Under the pieces are notes generated by a model. That model was not told the DNA's origin, searched no databases, and saw only the letters and a program-made list of their open reading frames with translations. DNA of 64,000 nt from Pterois miles (lineage: Eukaryota > Chordata > Actinopteri > Perciformes > Scorpaenidae), in the NCBI GenBank assembly GCA_947000775.1, contig CAMQGK010000567.1, positions 21,048,001 through 21,112,000 of the forward strand, read 5' to 3'. Shown here one piece after another: positions 21,345-33,502 of this stretch; within the stretch, counting starts at the first letter, position 1, and the number at the start of each line of letters is the position of its first letter. The translations under genes and the position numbers were made by a program.

Positions 21345-22010
21345 GCCTCCCTGTCACGTCACGAGGAGCGCAAATTGCAGCGGCAGCGGTTGCGGATCGC
21401 GCTCACTCAGCCCGCCGGTGCCAACTGCGACCACAGAGCTCAACCCTTTACTTTTGTTCTTCTTATTATTTTATAACTTTATACCCATTTTAACCCTTTT
21501 GATTGAAACCCAGAAACACTGACCTCCTCCACTGTCGCTGACAGCGCGCTGGACTCCTTCCTGGAGCTGAACACAAGCGGTAATCTGTGTAGAAAGTTGG
21601 ATTAACAGCTTGAACTGAGAGGAAATATCGTCTGCCAGATGTTGACCACAAGATGAGCAGCAACGAGCGGTAATGTGTTCACTATTTACTGCATCTAATT
21701 TCATGATATTTCCACGTGTGCTTCAAGTTGGAAGAAATTACAAGCTGTGGCAGAGCTCACATTAAAAAAGCGACTTTATAATGAGATTGTTAGTGTGTTT
21801 TAGTTGTAAATGCGCTGTTGTTGAGAGCCGCGGACGCATTCACGGTCGCTTGTTTTTGATCGTTTTTAACGTGAGGTAGATGTTGGGACACAGTTAGTGT
21901 CACTTATTATCGCTGCTGTTCAAATGCCGTGTTATCTACAGCAGGCAGCCTTTATCTGGGATCTGCCCTCCTGCCCCGGCTGTCGGACCCACAACACTGT
22001 TTTCGTCAAG
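21345..22010 (+). promoter_or_regulatory. CpG-rich stretch; possible promoter and first exon
   Basis: At least 13 CpG dinucleotides lie in about 110 bases (21330-21440), and CpG stays frequent to about 21990, unlike the surrounding AT-rich DNA. Donor-like sites occur at 21580 (AGCG|GTAATC), 21670 (AGCG|GTAATG) and 22011 (GTCAAG|GTAAATG). From the ATG at 21924 the frame stays open for exactly 29 codons to the last donor, reading MPCYLQQAAF onward. I do not recognise the peptide and no downstream exon is seen. It could be a CpG island of an unseen gene or only a GC-rich repeat. Confidence 0.25.
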
Positions 22011-22642
22011 GTAAATGTGACTCTGGTTGGCCACAAATACATTAATGCAGTATTTCCTATGTAATGTCACTTAACATGTCAAATATCCAATCATCACACC
22101 GGAGTTTTGACTCTTTAGCTGCTTCATCTTAGATTATTTTAATTACAAGACCAGTTATTGCTACATAAACAAAATAATATTCTCATTAAACAAAAGTCCA
22201 GACATCTGTGCAACCTACTTTACTACAATATACTTAATAAGGAGCAAGTATGAATCACTGCATGAACATGAATGCAATTACAACCCTGGCAATGTTATAT
22301 TCAAAATATATAATGCAGGAAATACAGTTATTTTTATGTTGTTGCACTGTATTCACTGCATTCGGTGTTTCTGTTATTGTGTCCACCCTGTGTGCTGTAT
22401 AATGAAGGCGGTAGACCACTCTGCAGACCACAAACTGAACCCAAGCTGAGACAGATAAACTGTTGTGAATAACAAATTGAGGTATTCTGCCATTTTTGTG
22501 CAAATATTTCTTACACATAAATATGAAAGATGTTCCAGCATAAAAGGCCACGATGTGCGCCAGCTCAGCACTTTCAACATTATCATGGCATGTTTACACT
22601 TTTTATTTATACTCTTATTTTTACATTTTTTTTTGGAATAAG
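22011..22642. other. No gene seen; contains one half of a direct repeat
   Basis: The segment 22455-22540 (GAATAACAAATTGAGGTATTCTGCC region) resembles 23147-23225, on the far side of the hAT-1 element. The two look like pieces of one older repeat. Confidence 0.5.
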
Positions 22643-23135
22643 TAGGGATGCACTGATCTGACTTTTTCAGTCATGGTATTGATAGCGATACCTGGGCTTA
22701 ATGGATCGGCTGATACCGAGCACCGATCCGATACCGGTGTTTAATTAATAAGCTGCATGTCTCACTGTGTGGAAGTGACCGGGCTCATTGTTATGTGTAA
22801 GGAAACATCATGGTTGAGTTAAACATCGTTTTCCTAATGTAAAACTAAACGTAACAAATAAATACATAGACACATTTAATAAATTGTTTATTTATTTTTT
22901 CTTTATTAATAATAAACAAGCAGCTTGGTAAAAAAAAAAAAAAATCTTCAAAATAAACAGGAATGACAGTTCAAGTGTAAATGTTTTTAATGCAGCAACA
23001 AATTAGTCAAAACTGAAACAGGAATTAAAATTAAAGTATGTAATGTATTAAATATATAAAATATCGGCCCCATTGTCACCAATAAGCTCTCCAGCTATTT
23101 GAGTCATTATGTGATCTGGTATTGGTGCATCCCTA
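22643..23135 (+). mobile_element. hAT-1 MITE copy 1
   Basis: The ends are TAGGGATGCACTGATC and GGTATTGGTGCATCCCTA (inverted). The subterminal text GATACCGGTGTTTAAT and the CTGTGTGGAAGTGACCGGGC block recur in the copy at 28797-29509. The 8-bp flanks do not match here, so the target duplication has decayed. Confidence 0.8.
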
Positions 23136-23265
23136 CAATAAACACTGTTTTGAATAACTAAATGAGTTATTCTGCCCTCTTTGTGCACAGATTTGCATTT
23201 CTTATACAGAAATACAAGGCAGACGTGAGCATGGCTGACGTACCTCCACTCACCCAACATTTGCT

Positions 23266-23711
23266 GTGCTTACATGGACACAAATAATCGGATTAAAGGC
23301 CCAATCTGATTAAAAATGCTTCATGTAAACACGTCAATCTGAAGATTCTGATCCGATATGGCCCAATCGGAAAGAAATTTCATTCCGAATGGGAGAGGTG
23401 GTTTATGTCGATCGTTGCGCCGATCGGCGTCCATGTACACACCCATTCGGATCATGTCTTCCTGGTTGGGGTAAAATTATCTCCACTCTACATGTGTGAC
23501 AAACAACGCGGCGTTTGTTTACAATACAGGCGGAAGTACAGCTTCTTCTTCTTCTACTATTTCTGGAAAATTAGACAACTCTCTGTGTATGTATACGCAC
23601 ATCATGATCGGATCATTTTATTTAGTGTCCATGTAAACAGTGGATTTGCAATTTCCAATCAACCAAGGTTCAGATCGGATTGGAGAAAGTTGGTGCATGT
23701 AAGCGTGGCTC
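23266..23711. mobile_element. MITE with TTACATGGACAC-type ends
   Basis: The left end GCTTACATGGACACAAATAA and the right end, reverse-complemented as GCTTACATGCACCAACTTTC, are inverted. Internal blocks TAATCGGATTAAAGGC, CCATGTACACACCCATTCGG and GATCGGATCATTTTATTTAG have the alternating inverted pattern of this teleost MITE. The 124-codon frame across it is incidental. Confidence 0.65.
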
Positions 23712-24030
23712 CTGTCAACCATCATACCAACTTTGAAGTTCCTGAGTTAAATAGTTTTCAAGCTCTGCTCCAGAAATGAAAACTTTATAGCATCAACCTG
23801 GAATTATAACCTCAGAAAGGCACAACGAGACCACATTGTGAAGCCGCAATATTGTGCACAAAAACAAAGTTGAAAAAAGAAAATCACAGTTTTTGGCCAA
23901 AATTTCAAAAATTTTGAGCACCCTGGACGTCTAACTCCAAAAAGGAAAAACTAGACCGCACTGTCGACCACCATACCAAATTTAAAGTTCCTAAATTAAA
24001 CATTATTTTGATTTCTGCTCCCGAAGCGAC
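23712..24030 (+). repeat. Degenerate two-copy tandem repeat
   Basis: GTCAACCATCATACCAACTTTGAAGTTCCT-like text at about 23717-23765 recurs as GTCGACCACCATACCAAATT and AAAGTTCCTAAATTAAAC at 23963-24005, each followed by TCTGCTCC. Confidence 0.6.
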
Positions 24031-25329
24031 AGCAGACAGAAGGACAGTGTAGTGCTATATACTGCATGGCTACGTTGTCGCAGCGGTATAATGAAACATT
24101 CAAACCTAAAAGATCACGATGTGTACAAGCTCAGCGATGTCTACAAAATATTTAACATGATCTGTTTTTGTTTTTTTTCTTTTTTTATGCCTTTTTATTG
24201 ATAGAGAGAGATGGGTGCCCTAGCATGACATGTTTACATTTTTATTTCTACATTTATTTTACAATGTTATACAATTTTAAGGCAAGTTAACCTCGGGCAT
24301 CCATGTGCTGTAGAAACGTGTCTGGCAGAATAAACACATTAGTGCTTCTCTGTGTACACTTTATGTACGTTATGTACACTGAATACATATGAATTTAATT
24401 GTTTGGGGAGTTAACTGTGCGGGAGTGATTTTGATCCTAATTAGAGCCACTTAGGCAGCATCGCAACGGGAGCGAGAACAACATGTCTCAGTCCCTTGAG
24501 CGTCTTGTATTCCACTGCACAAAGTGTGGCTAATAAATGTGTTTATTGTCAGCTAAACACCTCTGACATGTAAATAAACAAATCATCACTACCCCAACAC
24601 ATGTGCTGCGGTGATAGAGGAGGTCTTGTTGAAACACCAGCACTGTGAATACAGATGCACTCCACGAATGAGTGATGCTTCGCCGCATGTCTTAAGCGGT
24701 GATTTGCAAACATTAGTGAGGCGGCACAGGTGCTCCAATGCATACAAAGTATGCATTAGTGCAGTTTTGCAATGTAATCCTCTGCTCTCTGAGTGCTGGT
24801 ACAATCAGCGGTGTGAACTTTTCTCAGTTGCGAGCTTCCATTATGTATGTGGATGAAAGTGTAGAATGAACCATTTGGGGTTAGAGGTTGTGTTTATTCA
24901 TTTGACCCTCATATACATGCAGCATATTGGAAAAGCTCGCCAGCTAAATGACTGACGTGTGGCGTCAGGAGGCTGAAACTGATAGCAGTGAGTGCTTTCT
25001 GATCTTTTCTCCCTCTAGAGCGCTGTTTCTGAGACTGTTCAGCTCTCCAGCCTCCGGAGGTTTTTTTCTACTGAGTTCATGTGAGAAAAGATGCACTGCT
25101 ATACAACTGACTCCGCTCTCCTTCCTCTCGCTGTCTGTCTAATTTTACACCTTGAACAAAACGGTATCATATAGTGTGATCTCAGCTGAGATTTGTCATT
25201 ATGGTCGACAAAGACACACACACACACACACTCACAAAGTATCGCCTTTTTAATTTTTTTTTTAAACAATTTTGAAATCGTTTTTTAATGCCAGAATCAG
25301 TATATTTGCTTCATTTGAGTCTATGCGGA
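24031..25329. other. No gene seen; contains a (CA)n run
   Basis: A (CA)n run of about 22 bases lies near 25213-25236. The block around 24105-24150 (ATCACGATGTGTACAAGCTC) resembles 22548-22580. A pyrimidine tract followed by CTAG at 25010-25020 is acceptor-like, but no open coding frame with protein character follows. Confidence 0.45.
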
Positions 25330-25910
25330 GGTTACCGTTTTAACTGTTGTAGTCTGAGTAACGTGACGTCATATCCGTTCTGTATCAGTCAAACAAAATA
25401 AACTGCAGCCGCCTGCAGCAAGCTGCAATTAGAAAGTAGAAAACGGCAGAGGATCAGTATGGATATGACTTCACATTTCAAACCTAACATGGTAAACACT
25501 ACACATGCAGTAAAGTATGGAAACACTTACACATTACCAGGAAAAGCAGAGCTAGACATCACGGCTAAAGCTGCATGTTTACTCGAAACGCAACGTACAG
25601 TCAAGCCAGCCGCCACTCCCATCTCTGTGGTCAAATCAGCCGTCACTACAATATACACCAATATCCTGATATTTATGTTAAATACATTCAAATGGCCCCG
25701 ATGGAGCTGATCGAGGATGTATGACGAGAACGGAGCTGAGAGCTGGAGATGGACTTGGCAAAGCTAGTGGAAGTATAAATGTGTGTCTACGTCTGGTTTT
25801 CAAAATAAGGTGTTAACAAAGGGAACTATATATACAAAATATATTATATATATGGAAATAAGATTGATTGGATTATATTCACCAGAAGTATAAAACATTA
25901 CATGTCCCCT
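25330..25910 (-). mobile_element. TTAA-C element copy 1
   Basis: The right end reads CATTACATGTCCCCT and is followed by TTAA (25911-25914), so on the minus strand it begins AGGGGACATGTAATG. The blocks TTGATTGGATTATATTCACC and GGTTTTCAAAATAAGGTGTT recur in opposite orientation at 51833-52330. A perfect palindromic TGACGTCA lies at 25364-25371. Confidence 0.7.
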
Positions 25911-26265
25911 TTAAATTAAAAAGAAAATACCTCTAATTTGTGCGAGAAATAATCCTGACAACGACTGATATATTTGACATCAGTACATCACTGACTACAT
26001 ATACACTGAAAATCAAACATTTTACGATAATATTTTTGAAAAAAAAAAGTGTTTTATGAGGTCACATTGACCTTTGACCTTTGATTATCAAATTCTAATC
26101 AAGAAGAAAAAACAGCATTCCTGAGATATCACGTTCAAGACAATGGACCGGACAGACCCGAAAACTGTTGCAACAGCTTACACACAACATGATAAAATAA
26201 TACGGATTAAACCGGTACAGTGTTGTTAATTGTGTTCCCAGATTTAAACCAAAGAGCTCCTTTAA

Positions 26266-27304
26266 AGGGAAAGTGCGCAGGATTTGGCGACATGTAGCAG
26301 TGAGGTTACAGATTGCAATCAACTTAGACTTCTTCCTAGTGCCGAGCGTGTAAGGAGAACTATGATGGCTGACGGGAAAACATGAATGGCCCTCTGTAGA
26401 GCCAGCTGTTGTAAGACTTGGAGCATATAGGAGGGAGTGTGGATGTACCTGGGGAGTGAGAAGTGAGTGGTGAAGCAAGAGAGAGAGTGGTGGCGAATGT
26501 GCGTGAGTGAACAAGTGAGGTAATAGAAGAGAAAACAGTTTGGCTCTAAGAATATAAATGTACAGTGGAAGTTGCAGTTTAGGCAGATATAACTGCTACA
26601 GCTCCTCAAGACAAACAGAGGTTTCCTGTGTCGTGTTTCCTGGTGGCTGAGTGGAGTGATGGTGGACAGTGTGCGGTGGCTTCGGGCCCGCTGTAGCGCA
26701 AGTTTCCGACAGACCATGTGTGTGGCGGCGACGAGTGTGGGTTTGTTGGTGGCGTTATAACTGTGAACGTAGCTGTAGCAGACAGCGTGTGGACAGTTTA
26801 TTTGTTGGTGAATAAATGCTACGAGGCTACAAGCTACAACTCCTCCACTCTGAGCTACGCTAAGACCGGAAATGGACTTACATTTATACAGTATACAGTA
26901 TACAGCATACAGTACATTCATACACTGATGGCAGAGGCTGCCATGTAAGGTGCCAACTTCACCCATCAGGATCTAATCTAAAGACTCCGACAGCTATGCC
27001 TTCAGGAGCAATTTGAGGTTAAGTGTCTTAAGTGACCAGAGCCAACTTCCTGTATCTGAGCCAGCTCAGACTCTCTTAAGTTGCAGCAGCTTTTCTCCTT
27101 AAAGTAATGAGCCACTCCTCTGCATTTTTCTCAGCTTTTTAATTAAATTAATACTTAATAATAAAACTTAACTAATATTTACTTGATCGGTTAAAATTCT
27201 TAATGTCGGTTAATGGTTAAACGGTTAATTATTAACATCCCTAATACTTACTAATACTATATTCCATCTGCCAATAGATCCCTCTAATTGTGACACACTG
27301 GTGT
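26266..27304 (-). mobile_element. TTAA-A element copy 3, with MS element copy iii inside
   Basis: TTAA lies at 26262-26265, followed by the family right end in reverse (AGGGAAAGTGCGCAGGATTT, then GGTTACAGATTGCAATCAAC). The far end reads CAATAGATCCCTCTAATTG and then GACACACTGG. The interior from about 26680 to 27243 is MS element sequence: GTTTGTTGGTGGCGTTATAA, CTGTAGCAGACAGCGTGTG, AACTTCCTGTATCTGAGCCA, and the end GTTAATTATTAACATCCCTA. No minisatellite array is present in this copy. Confidence 0.75.
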
Positions 27305-28544
27305 TGATGCAAGTGATCTTTGTCTTTTTGATGTATGCAACTAATTGTAAAGGAAATATTAATTTAGCCTTCAGCCAAAAGAAATTATGTTTTTGAAACT
27401 TTTCTGACCCCTTACTAATTTCCACACATTCCCTAATAGAGGAAAATAAGAAGATGGCGATGTCTTTACGCACCATGCAACAGGTCAAACAAACAGTATA
27501 CAGTATCACAGCACTGTCTGCAGAGCACCTTAAGCACCTTGTTCACAAATGTGTGCTTGTGCTTCACACTTTTGACCTGTAAGTCAGTGAGACGAGCACT
27601 CAGGCTGCTGAGACACTAGTCATCCTGTCTGTAAAGATTCAGCTTTGTGTCTGCTGCTGGAGAAATATGGTGGAGACGTTCAGAGAGAAATAACTTGAAG
27701 ATGGGGAGGACACAGGGCAGAGATCAGTATCTGTTAAGTATTTAACACTGAATAGAGGGAGTAAACGTTTTTATCTAACACAAACAAAATGAAAGACTTA
27801 AAGGAAGAGAGGATGCGTCTCTAATGTCGCTCTGCCTTTTGTGGTTTCCTGAGTATGAGCCATCAAACAAGAATGAGAGCGCGAGAGCGATGAAAAGATG
27901 AAAAGAGAGAGAAACACAATGGCTTTGCTTTTTTCTTGCTGCGCTGCCTCGTACTTTTCTTCAGCTGTAGTGCAGAGAATAAGAGCTGGGTAAGAAAGAG
28001 ACGTCACAGACAGACAGAGAGACAGACTGAGCGAACAAAAGAGAAAGGACTGAAGACATGATGGCCTGCGGCGGTGCGGAGGACAGGTGTGAGGGGGACT
28101 GTGGGTGTCAATAGCTGTCAAGTGACTGCGGACGTCCTGTGCTGCTCTCCAGGCTCCGGTTCAGACGGACCCCAGCGGTGGACCCAGGAGGACCAAGAAT
28201 AGCTTCCACTGCAAAGAGCTGTCACTCCAGATTGTAACAGCGTGGCGATAAGGGTCGCTCTGGATACCGCCGCTGGGCTTCACTTAGCCATGTGTGCCAT
28301 TCACCTCGTAATACCTTGTCTGTAAACACACACATACTGTATGTGTACGCACTAATATGGACATGATCAAATAATAACATTAAACAGTCATACCCTCAGA
28401 GATGATGCGGGCGCCTCTTCAGCCAAAATAGCAAGTAAACCAAAATTCTACACTCGCAAATCTGCAGTTTATACTATGATTTTCACTTGTTTTTTTTAAT
28501 AGTTTGACCTTCTTGAATCCAGTGATTACTATTAAAAATCAAAG
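27305..28544. other. No gene seen
   Basis: A frame at 27798-28121 is low-complexity Ser/Leu on the strand opposite a GA-rich stretch. Nothing else is recognised. Confidence 0.5.
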
Positions 28545-28796
28545 TTTACACTATATTTAGAATATTTTCACCACTTAACCTTAATGTCAACCCGTTCCGA
28601 CGGGGAACTGAAGCCGTTGCATTTATCTGTGCTCTCAGTAAAACAACCAGACTCCATTGAACAAATCTGTAATTTAACATCACAGAACACGCTGCCTCAA
28701 TCGATTAGTTTGTGTTAATGGGTGACTTTGGTGAATCCGAACTAACAAAAGTCACACAATAACACAAACAGACTAGCTGACTGAGGCAGCGGTAGA

Positions 28797-29509
28797 TAGG
28801 GATGCACCAGCCCGACTATTTCAGTGCCAATACCGATACCGGAGTACCGATCAAATACCAGTGTTTAATCCAGTGTTTAATCCAGTGTTTGTTGGGGCGG
28901 CAGTAGCTCAGTCTGTAGGGAGTTGGCTTGGGAACCGGAGGGTCACCGGTTCAAGTCCCGACATGGACCAAGAACTGAGTGTGAACTGGTAGCTGGAGAG
29001 GTGCCAGTTTACCTCTTGGGCACTGCCGAGGTGCCCCTGAGCAAGGCACCAAACCCCCAACTGCTCGGGGCGCTTGTCAGGAGCAGCCCCCTCACTCTGA
29101 TGTCTCTCCATTGTTGCATGTTTGTGCATGTGTGTGTTCGGGTCTGCATGTACCGTGTATAAGTTAACAACAGAGTGAAAAAATTGAATTTCCCCTCGTG
29201 GGACTAATAAAGGACTATCTTCTTCTTCTTCTTCTTATTACTAAACTGTGGACCTCTCTGTGTGGAAGAGACTGGGATCAGGCTTGACTTAAACAGTGCT
29301 TTCCTAACTTCAATAAATAAAATCGTACACCAGAAACTTAGTAAAAAACTAAGAAATTACAATTCAATTGTAAACCTTTTTAATACACCAACAAACTGGT
29401 CAAAAGTTTGTAATTCTGGTACGTAATGTACATTGTATATGAACATAGTATTGAAGTGACTGAATAGATTGGCCCCATCCTCACGATGCCCGATATCGGA
29501 GCATCCCTA
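28797..29509 (+). mobile_element. hAT-1 MITE copy 2, holding a nested SINE
   Basis: The ends are TAGGGATGCAC and GGAGCATCCCTA. The flanking 8-mers are GCGGTAGA (28789-28796) and GTGGTAGA (29510-29517), 7 of 8 identical. Rejoining the flanks conceptually gives continuous TTAA-B sequence, so the insertion is clear. A 12-bp unit CCAGTGTTTAAT is repeated just before the SINE. Confidence 0.9.
28894..29236 (+). mobile_element. tRNA-derived SINE (SINE-1), copy 2, inside hAT-1
   Basis: The head GGGGCGGCAGTAGCTCAGTC and the B box GGTTCAAGTCC are present. The end GTGGGACTAATAAAGG is followed by a TTCTTCTTC tail. It interrupts hAT-1 after GTGTTTAAT; the interrupted sequence continues as in the uninterrupted copy at 22643. 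Confidence 0.92.
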
Positions 29510-29884
29510 GTGGTAGACCATCAACTCCCATGTTCTGTGAGGTAAAATTACAGTTTTTTTCAATGGAGGCTGGTTGTTTTGGCGAGACCATAGATGACGG
29601 CTTCAGTTCCACGTCAGAAACATAGACTGTATAGCTGTCTGATGTTAAGGCTGCCTGACGGCAAGTTAAAGCTGTGAAAATATTCTAAATATAGCGCAGA
29701 CTTAAAGTGATATTGTCTTTTTAGGTGGCTAAAATACAGTTTACTGTCGACCTTTGCTTCTGTGTGGAAACCTCTGTCTGATTCTCCAAACTGGGGGTGT
29801 ACTGACCGTCATCTACTGTAGGTAATACAATGACTATGGACAAGTACCTCATATCACTTCAAAACACCTGAACTATCCCTTTAA

Positions 29885-30739
29885 TTTACCCTTGTTTCAC
29901 ACAAGACAATACATGCACTCTTTTCTTCACTCTCTTGTACACACATACAGTACGTACTGTATATGTGTACAGATACACAGTGCTTACACACACAATTGAG
30001 TGGGAAGGATCAGAACCAACCCCTTCCTGTTAGCGGCAGGAAACAGCTACTACTTATTGAATAGACATCGACTCCCATGTTGCTTCGAGCCACAATTTGA
30101 CGGGTGATTCTGGTGTCCAACTTTCAGGCACGTGCTGGGTTAAACGGATAAGTTACGAGTTTATTAAATCTTCCAGACAGTGTGCCAGTACTGTCAGTTC
30201 CTTTAATGAAACCTCTTCTCCAAAGGAGCTTTTTACCTCTAGGGGAAAGTCATATTAATTATTTGTTTTTTTACAGACCAATAAACGAATACACTTCGCT
30301 ATAGCAACATAAAAAACATTGGTGAAAGTGGAGGATGCATTATCTTCCACTGTTTTGAGGGATGCTTTCATTGAGCTGTATCAGGCTAAATGTGCGTCCC
30401 AGTGTGGCGTCTGTTGCCTTCCCTCCATGTTCCCAGATATCAGATATTAAGTGCAACATATTCCATCACTCATTTTGGTCTGGGTGGCTGCCAGCGGCTT
30501 ACCTTTGTTCACTTACCGGTGAACAAATCCAGACAAGGTTTTGATGTTGCCCGCTCTCTGGTGGAAAAATGACAAAATTAATCAAGCTGAGTTGTACGTC
30601 CCTGCACGGTAGACAGGCCGAATTGTTTCTGCAGCAGCGCTTAACAGAAATCAGCACTGAGCTAAAATTGTTTTATTAATTAACACAAACTTTTTTAAAT
30701 TTGTGTTTGCAATTGTGCTTCCCTTTTTCCACTTTCAAA
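29885..30739. other. No gene seen
   Basis: Overlapping 60-codon frames at 30362-30572 have no domain. A palindromic patch (ACATACAGTACGTACTGTAT) lies near 29943-29962. Confidence 0.5.
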
Positions 30740-31229
30740 TAGGAGTGGGGGAAAAAATCAGTTAAGCATAGTATTGCATAGATCGCTCTGATATAGATCA
30801 TTATATAAACTACTAACCTTTTATTCTGTCTTTCAGAGGTGTACTGGGCTCAATCTTAAAGCTAGAGAAGATACTGGTATCATATGAAACTAGAAAAATG
30901 TAAGGAATCGATTGGTACCAACCTGATGATGTTAGCTCATTGGGAAGAATGCTAAATAATGCTCCAAAGTTACACTATGGTAAATTTTGGTGAGGAAAAG
31001 GGGATCCCTTGACCTCTGACCTCAAGACTTATGAATAAACACTCTGAGATGAACAGAATGAAAACTGTATCTTATTAGATAAAACAGATGTCGGCAAACT
31101 GCATGATTTACAGTTGAAAAAAGGTAATAAATTGCAATATATCACAATGTACACTCACAGTAAGATCGTATCATGACCAAAGTATCGTGATATATCGTAT
31201 CGTGGGGCCTCTGGTGACTCCCAGTCCTA
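30740..31229 (+). mobile_element. hAT-3 MITE with target duplication, holding a GGCTGTCAA-family fragment
   Basis: The ends are TAGGAGTGGGGG and TGACTCCCAGTCCTA (inverted, imperfect). The flanking 8-mers are CTTTCAAA (30732-30739) and CTTTCACA (31230-31237), 7 of 8 identical. Typical internal text is ATATATCGTATCGTGGGGCC. Bases 30836-31046 are a fragment of the GGCTGTCAA family (CTTAAAGCTAGAGAAGATAC, ATCATATGAAACTAGAAAAA, CTTGACCTCTGACCTCAAGA). Confidence 0.8.
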
Positions 31230-31237
31230 CTTTCACA

Positions 31238-33502
31238 CACACTTAACTTAAGAAAACCTTTTTAATGGCACAAATAAAACAGAGATGCATCACTCTGGAG
31301 AAACCCAATGCATCACTTCATTCTTGGTTTCTCTAAGAGGTTTGCTATTTCAGCCTCACAGCACAAAGATTGACCACTTTCCCTCTTTGGCTATCAGCCA
31401 CACACCAAAGCATTTAAAGTCTGTCTTTGCTCAATCAGTTCAAGAAAGTCCCACAGGGAATATTTGGAGCATTACAGCGTCCCAGTGTGTATGCAGTTCA
31501 GAGACGACTGTACTTAGGGCTGCAGCAGAGAAGTTCATTCATCCATTATTTTAAATCAATACCTGCTCACTGTTAATGTCGGCATCATTAATAATGGCTC
31601 AATCCTGTTTGTTCATTATAGAATAGCTGTTACAGAGAATGAGTTTCTGCATAAGAACTTCATTATTATGTAATCAACTTAGTGTCTAGTAATGGTTTTT
31701 TTTCACAGTGCAAGAATTGTTATTATTATAATTATTACATGAACCCAATATTGGTCCAAACATCGTTAGATACAGTTAGCATTAAAGTCAAACATCAATT
31801 TGTTTGAAACCCACATTGTTGCCGGGGGCCAAGAAACATACTGTTATTCTTATTTTTCAGCATTTATTAAACTGAAAATCACTCCAAACAGCAGATTATT
31901 AAGAAAATTACATTATATACACGAGTCTTTGAACCATACAGGACTGACTGTTTTAGGTAGTAATGTTTCCATTAACAACCCTTAACATTTAACTTACTAT
32001 TAACACTTACATTTAAGATCTAACTTAATATTAACACTTTCATTTCTTTCTTTTGCTGCATTCAGCTTTGTAAGAAGTCCTTGCTGCTTTAGTATCTTAG
32101 CTAGCAGCCCCTCGGCTGTCCTCTCCTTCTCATCTCAGACAGATTTCTGTATTTTTCTGCATGTTTTGTCTCAAAGTTGCGGCTCAAGTTGTATTCTTTG
32201 AATACAGCCACGTTTTGTGCAAGCTAAGCACAGAGCTTTACCACCAACCTTTGCGAAAAAATACTTAGCAGTCCATGACTTCTTATAAACGTGCCGCCTC
32301 AGCAGGCGACGCTACTTCAAACATCACTCACGTCATTTTACATCAATGTCAAGTGAGACAGGAAGAAGCACACCAACAATACACAAGCATTTCAAGAAAA
32401 AACTGTTTTCCCCAAGTGTTTTATAGTGTCGTAAGTAAAATTGTGCCGTTTGTCTGAGACCTCCCAGCCCGTACAATGCCCAAGTCTGCTGTAGGGAGGA
32501 ACAGACCCACCTGTCCGCTAGAAGATAGCATGTCAGTGTCACGCAGGAGGCAACAAAAATACTTAGTTTGGTTCAGGTAACAAAACCATAACAAAACATC
32601 ATGGTTGGACTTAACATAAGTAGGTAAACACACTTTTGCCTTGCACTTTGTGTCATTCACACGCCTTTTTGTGCGACCGGGCTAGACTGGAGCACGTCAT
32701 GGATTATATACCATTAAGTGATGTAAGACATCACGTTAAACATTAAACACAATCAGAGTGTTGATAAAATTGTGTTTCACTCAGAAAATGGAAGCTTTCA
32801 AACGAGCGCTCAAATCACAGATGGTTGGCTACTAACAGCAGAAAGCAACGACTACCACCGAGCTGACTCAGTGTGCCTGCTGCTGGGATTTTATGAACTA
32901 TTTTAGTGCCCACCTACACAGACATTAGAGTTATCAATTACAGCACTGTCAATCAGAACAAAAAAAAAAAATTTGAGGTTTGCAGAACACACAGATTGAA
33001 ACGTTACTGGATGCATTATAGGATGCCATGCTCCAAAGTCTGCGTTGCTTTATTTGGCAAAAAGTATGTAAAGTAAAAGTAGAAAGTATGAATCAAGACA
33101 TTGGCTTTCTTATGGGTGACCTCAAAATAACCAGCAAGGATCGTGCAATAAAAACAGCAACTAAAGTGATGTATTGTTGGTATCTTGAAGCTCCATATAT
33201 TAAACTGTCAACAGCCTTGATTAAATAAAATGAACAAGGAATGGGAGTGTGAGTGGAGAGCCAACCGTCTTTGATATTTGAACTCAATACATGTGGACCA
33301 ATAATAATTTAGTGCTCCCTCCCATATGTTAATACTTAGGGAGTAACTTGGTATTTTTCAATCTGGACCCTATTTTCCTGTGTTTCTGTGTCAAAGTCAG
33401 CGGTTCTAAACCTTTTTCATGTCAAGGACCCTTAAGTTGATACACATTAGGTCATGAACCCCTATTTGAAAAGATTTCCCTTCAGGTACCTCCATCTGAA
33501 AA
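31238..33502. other. No gene seen; repeat fragments at 32530-32640 and 33395-33460
   Basis: 32530-32640 carries the CAACAAAA...ACTTAG repeat also found at 13686 and 45250. 33395-33460 (AACCTTTTTCATGTCAAGGA) is the start of another common teleost repeat. The frame at 31285-31554 is not recognisable. Confidence 0.45.

Larger units (their letters stand above)
28545..29880. mobile_element. TTAA-B element copy 2, left end truncated, holding a nested hAT-1
   Basis: It matches the copy at 11555-12326 on both sides of an insertion: TTCCGACGGGGAACTGAAGC, TTTGGTGAATCCGAACTAAC, then after the insertion TGTTCTGTGAGGTAAAATTA, TTTTTAGGTGGCTAAAATAC and the end ACACCTGAACTATCCCT, followed by TTAA (29881-29884). 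The first ~190 bp of the left arm are missing. Confidence 0.8.

Noticed and set aside
23405..23779. 124-codon plus-strand frame
   Set aside because: It is contained mostly within a MITE with inverted ends, and its peptide has no recognised motif.
26319..26966. 215-codon minus-strand frame
   Set aside because: It spans the TTAA-A right end and the MS element backbone (both repeats), so it is not a host gene.
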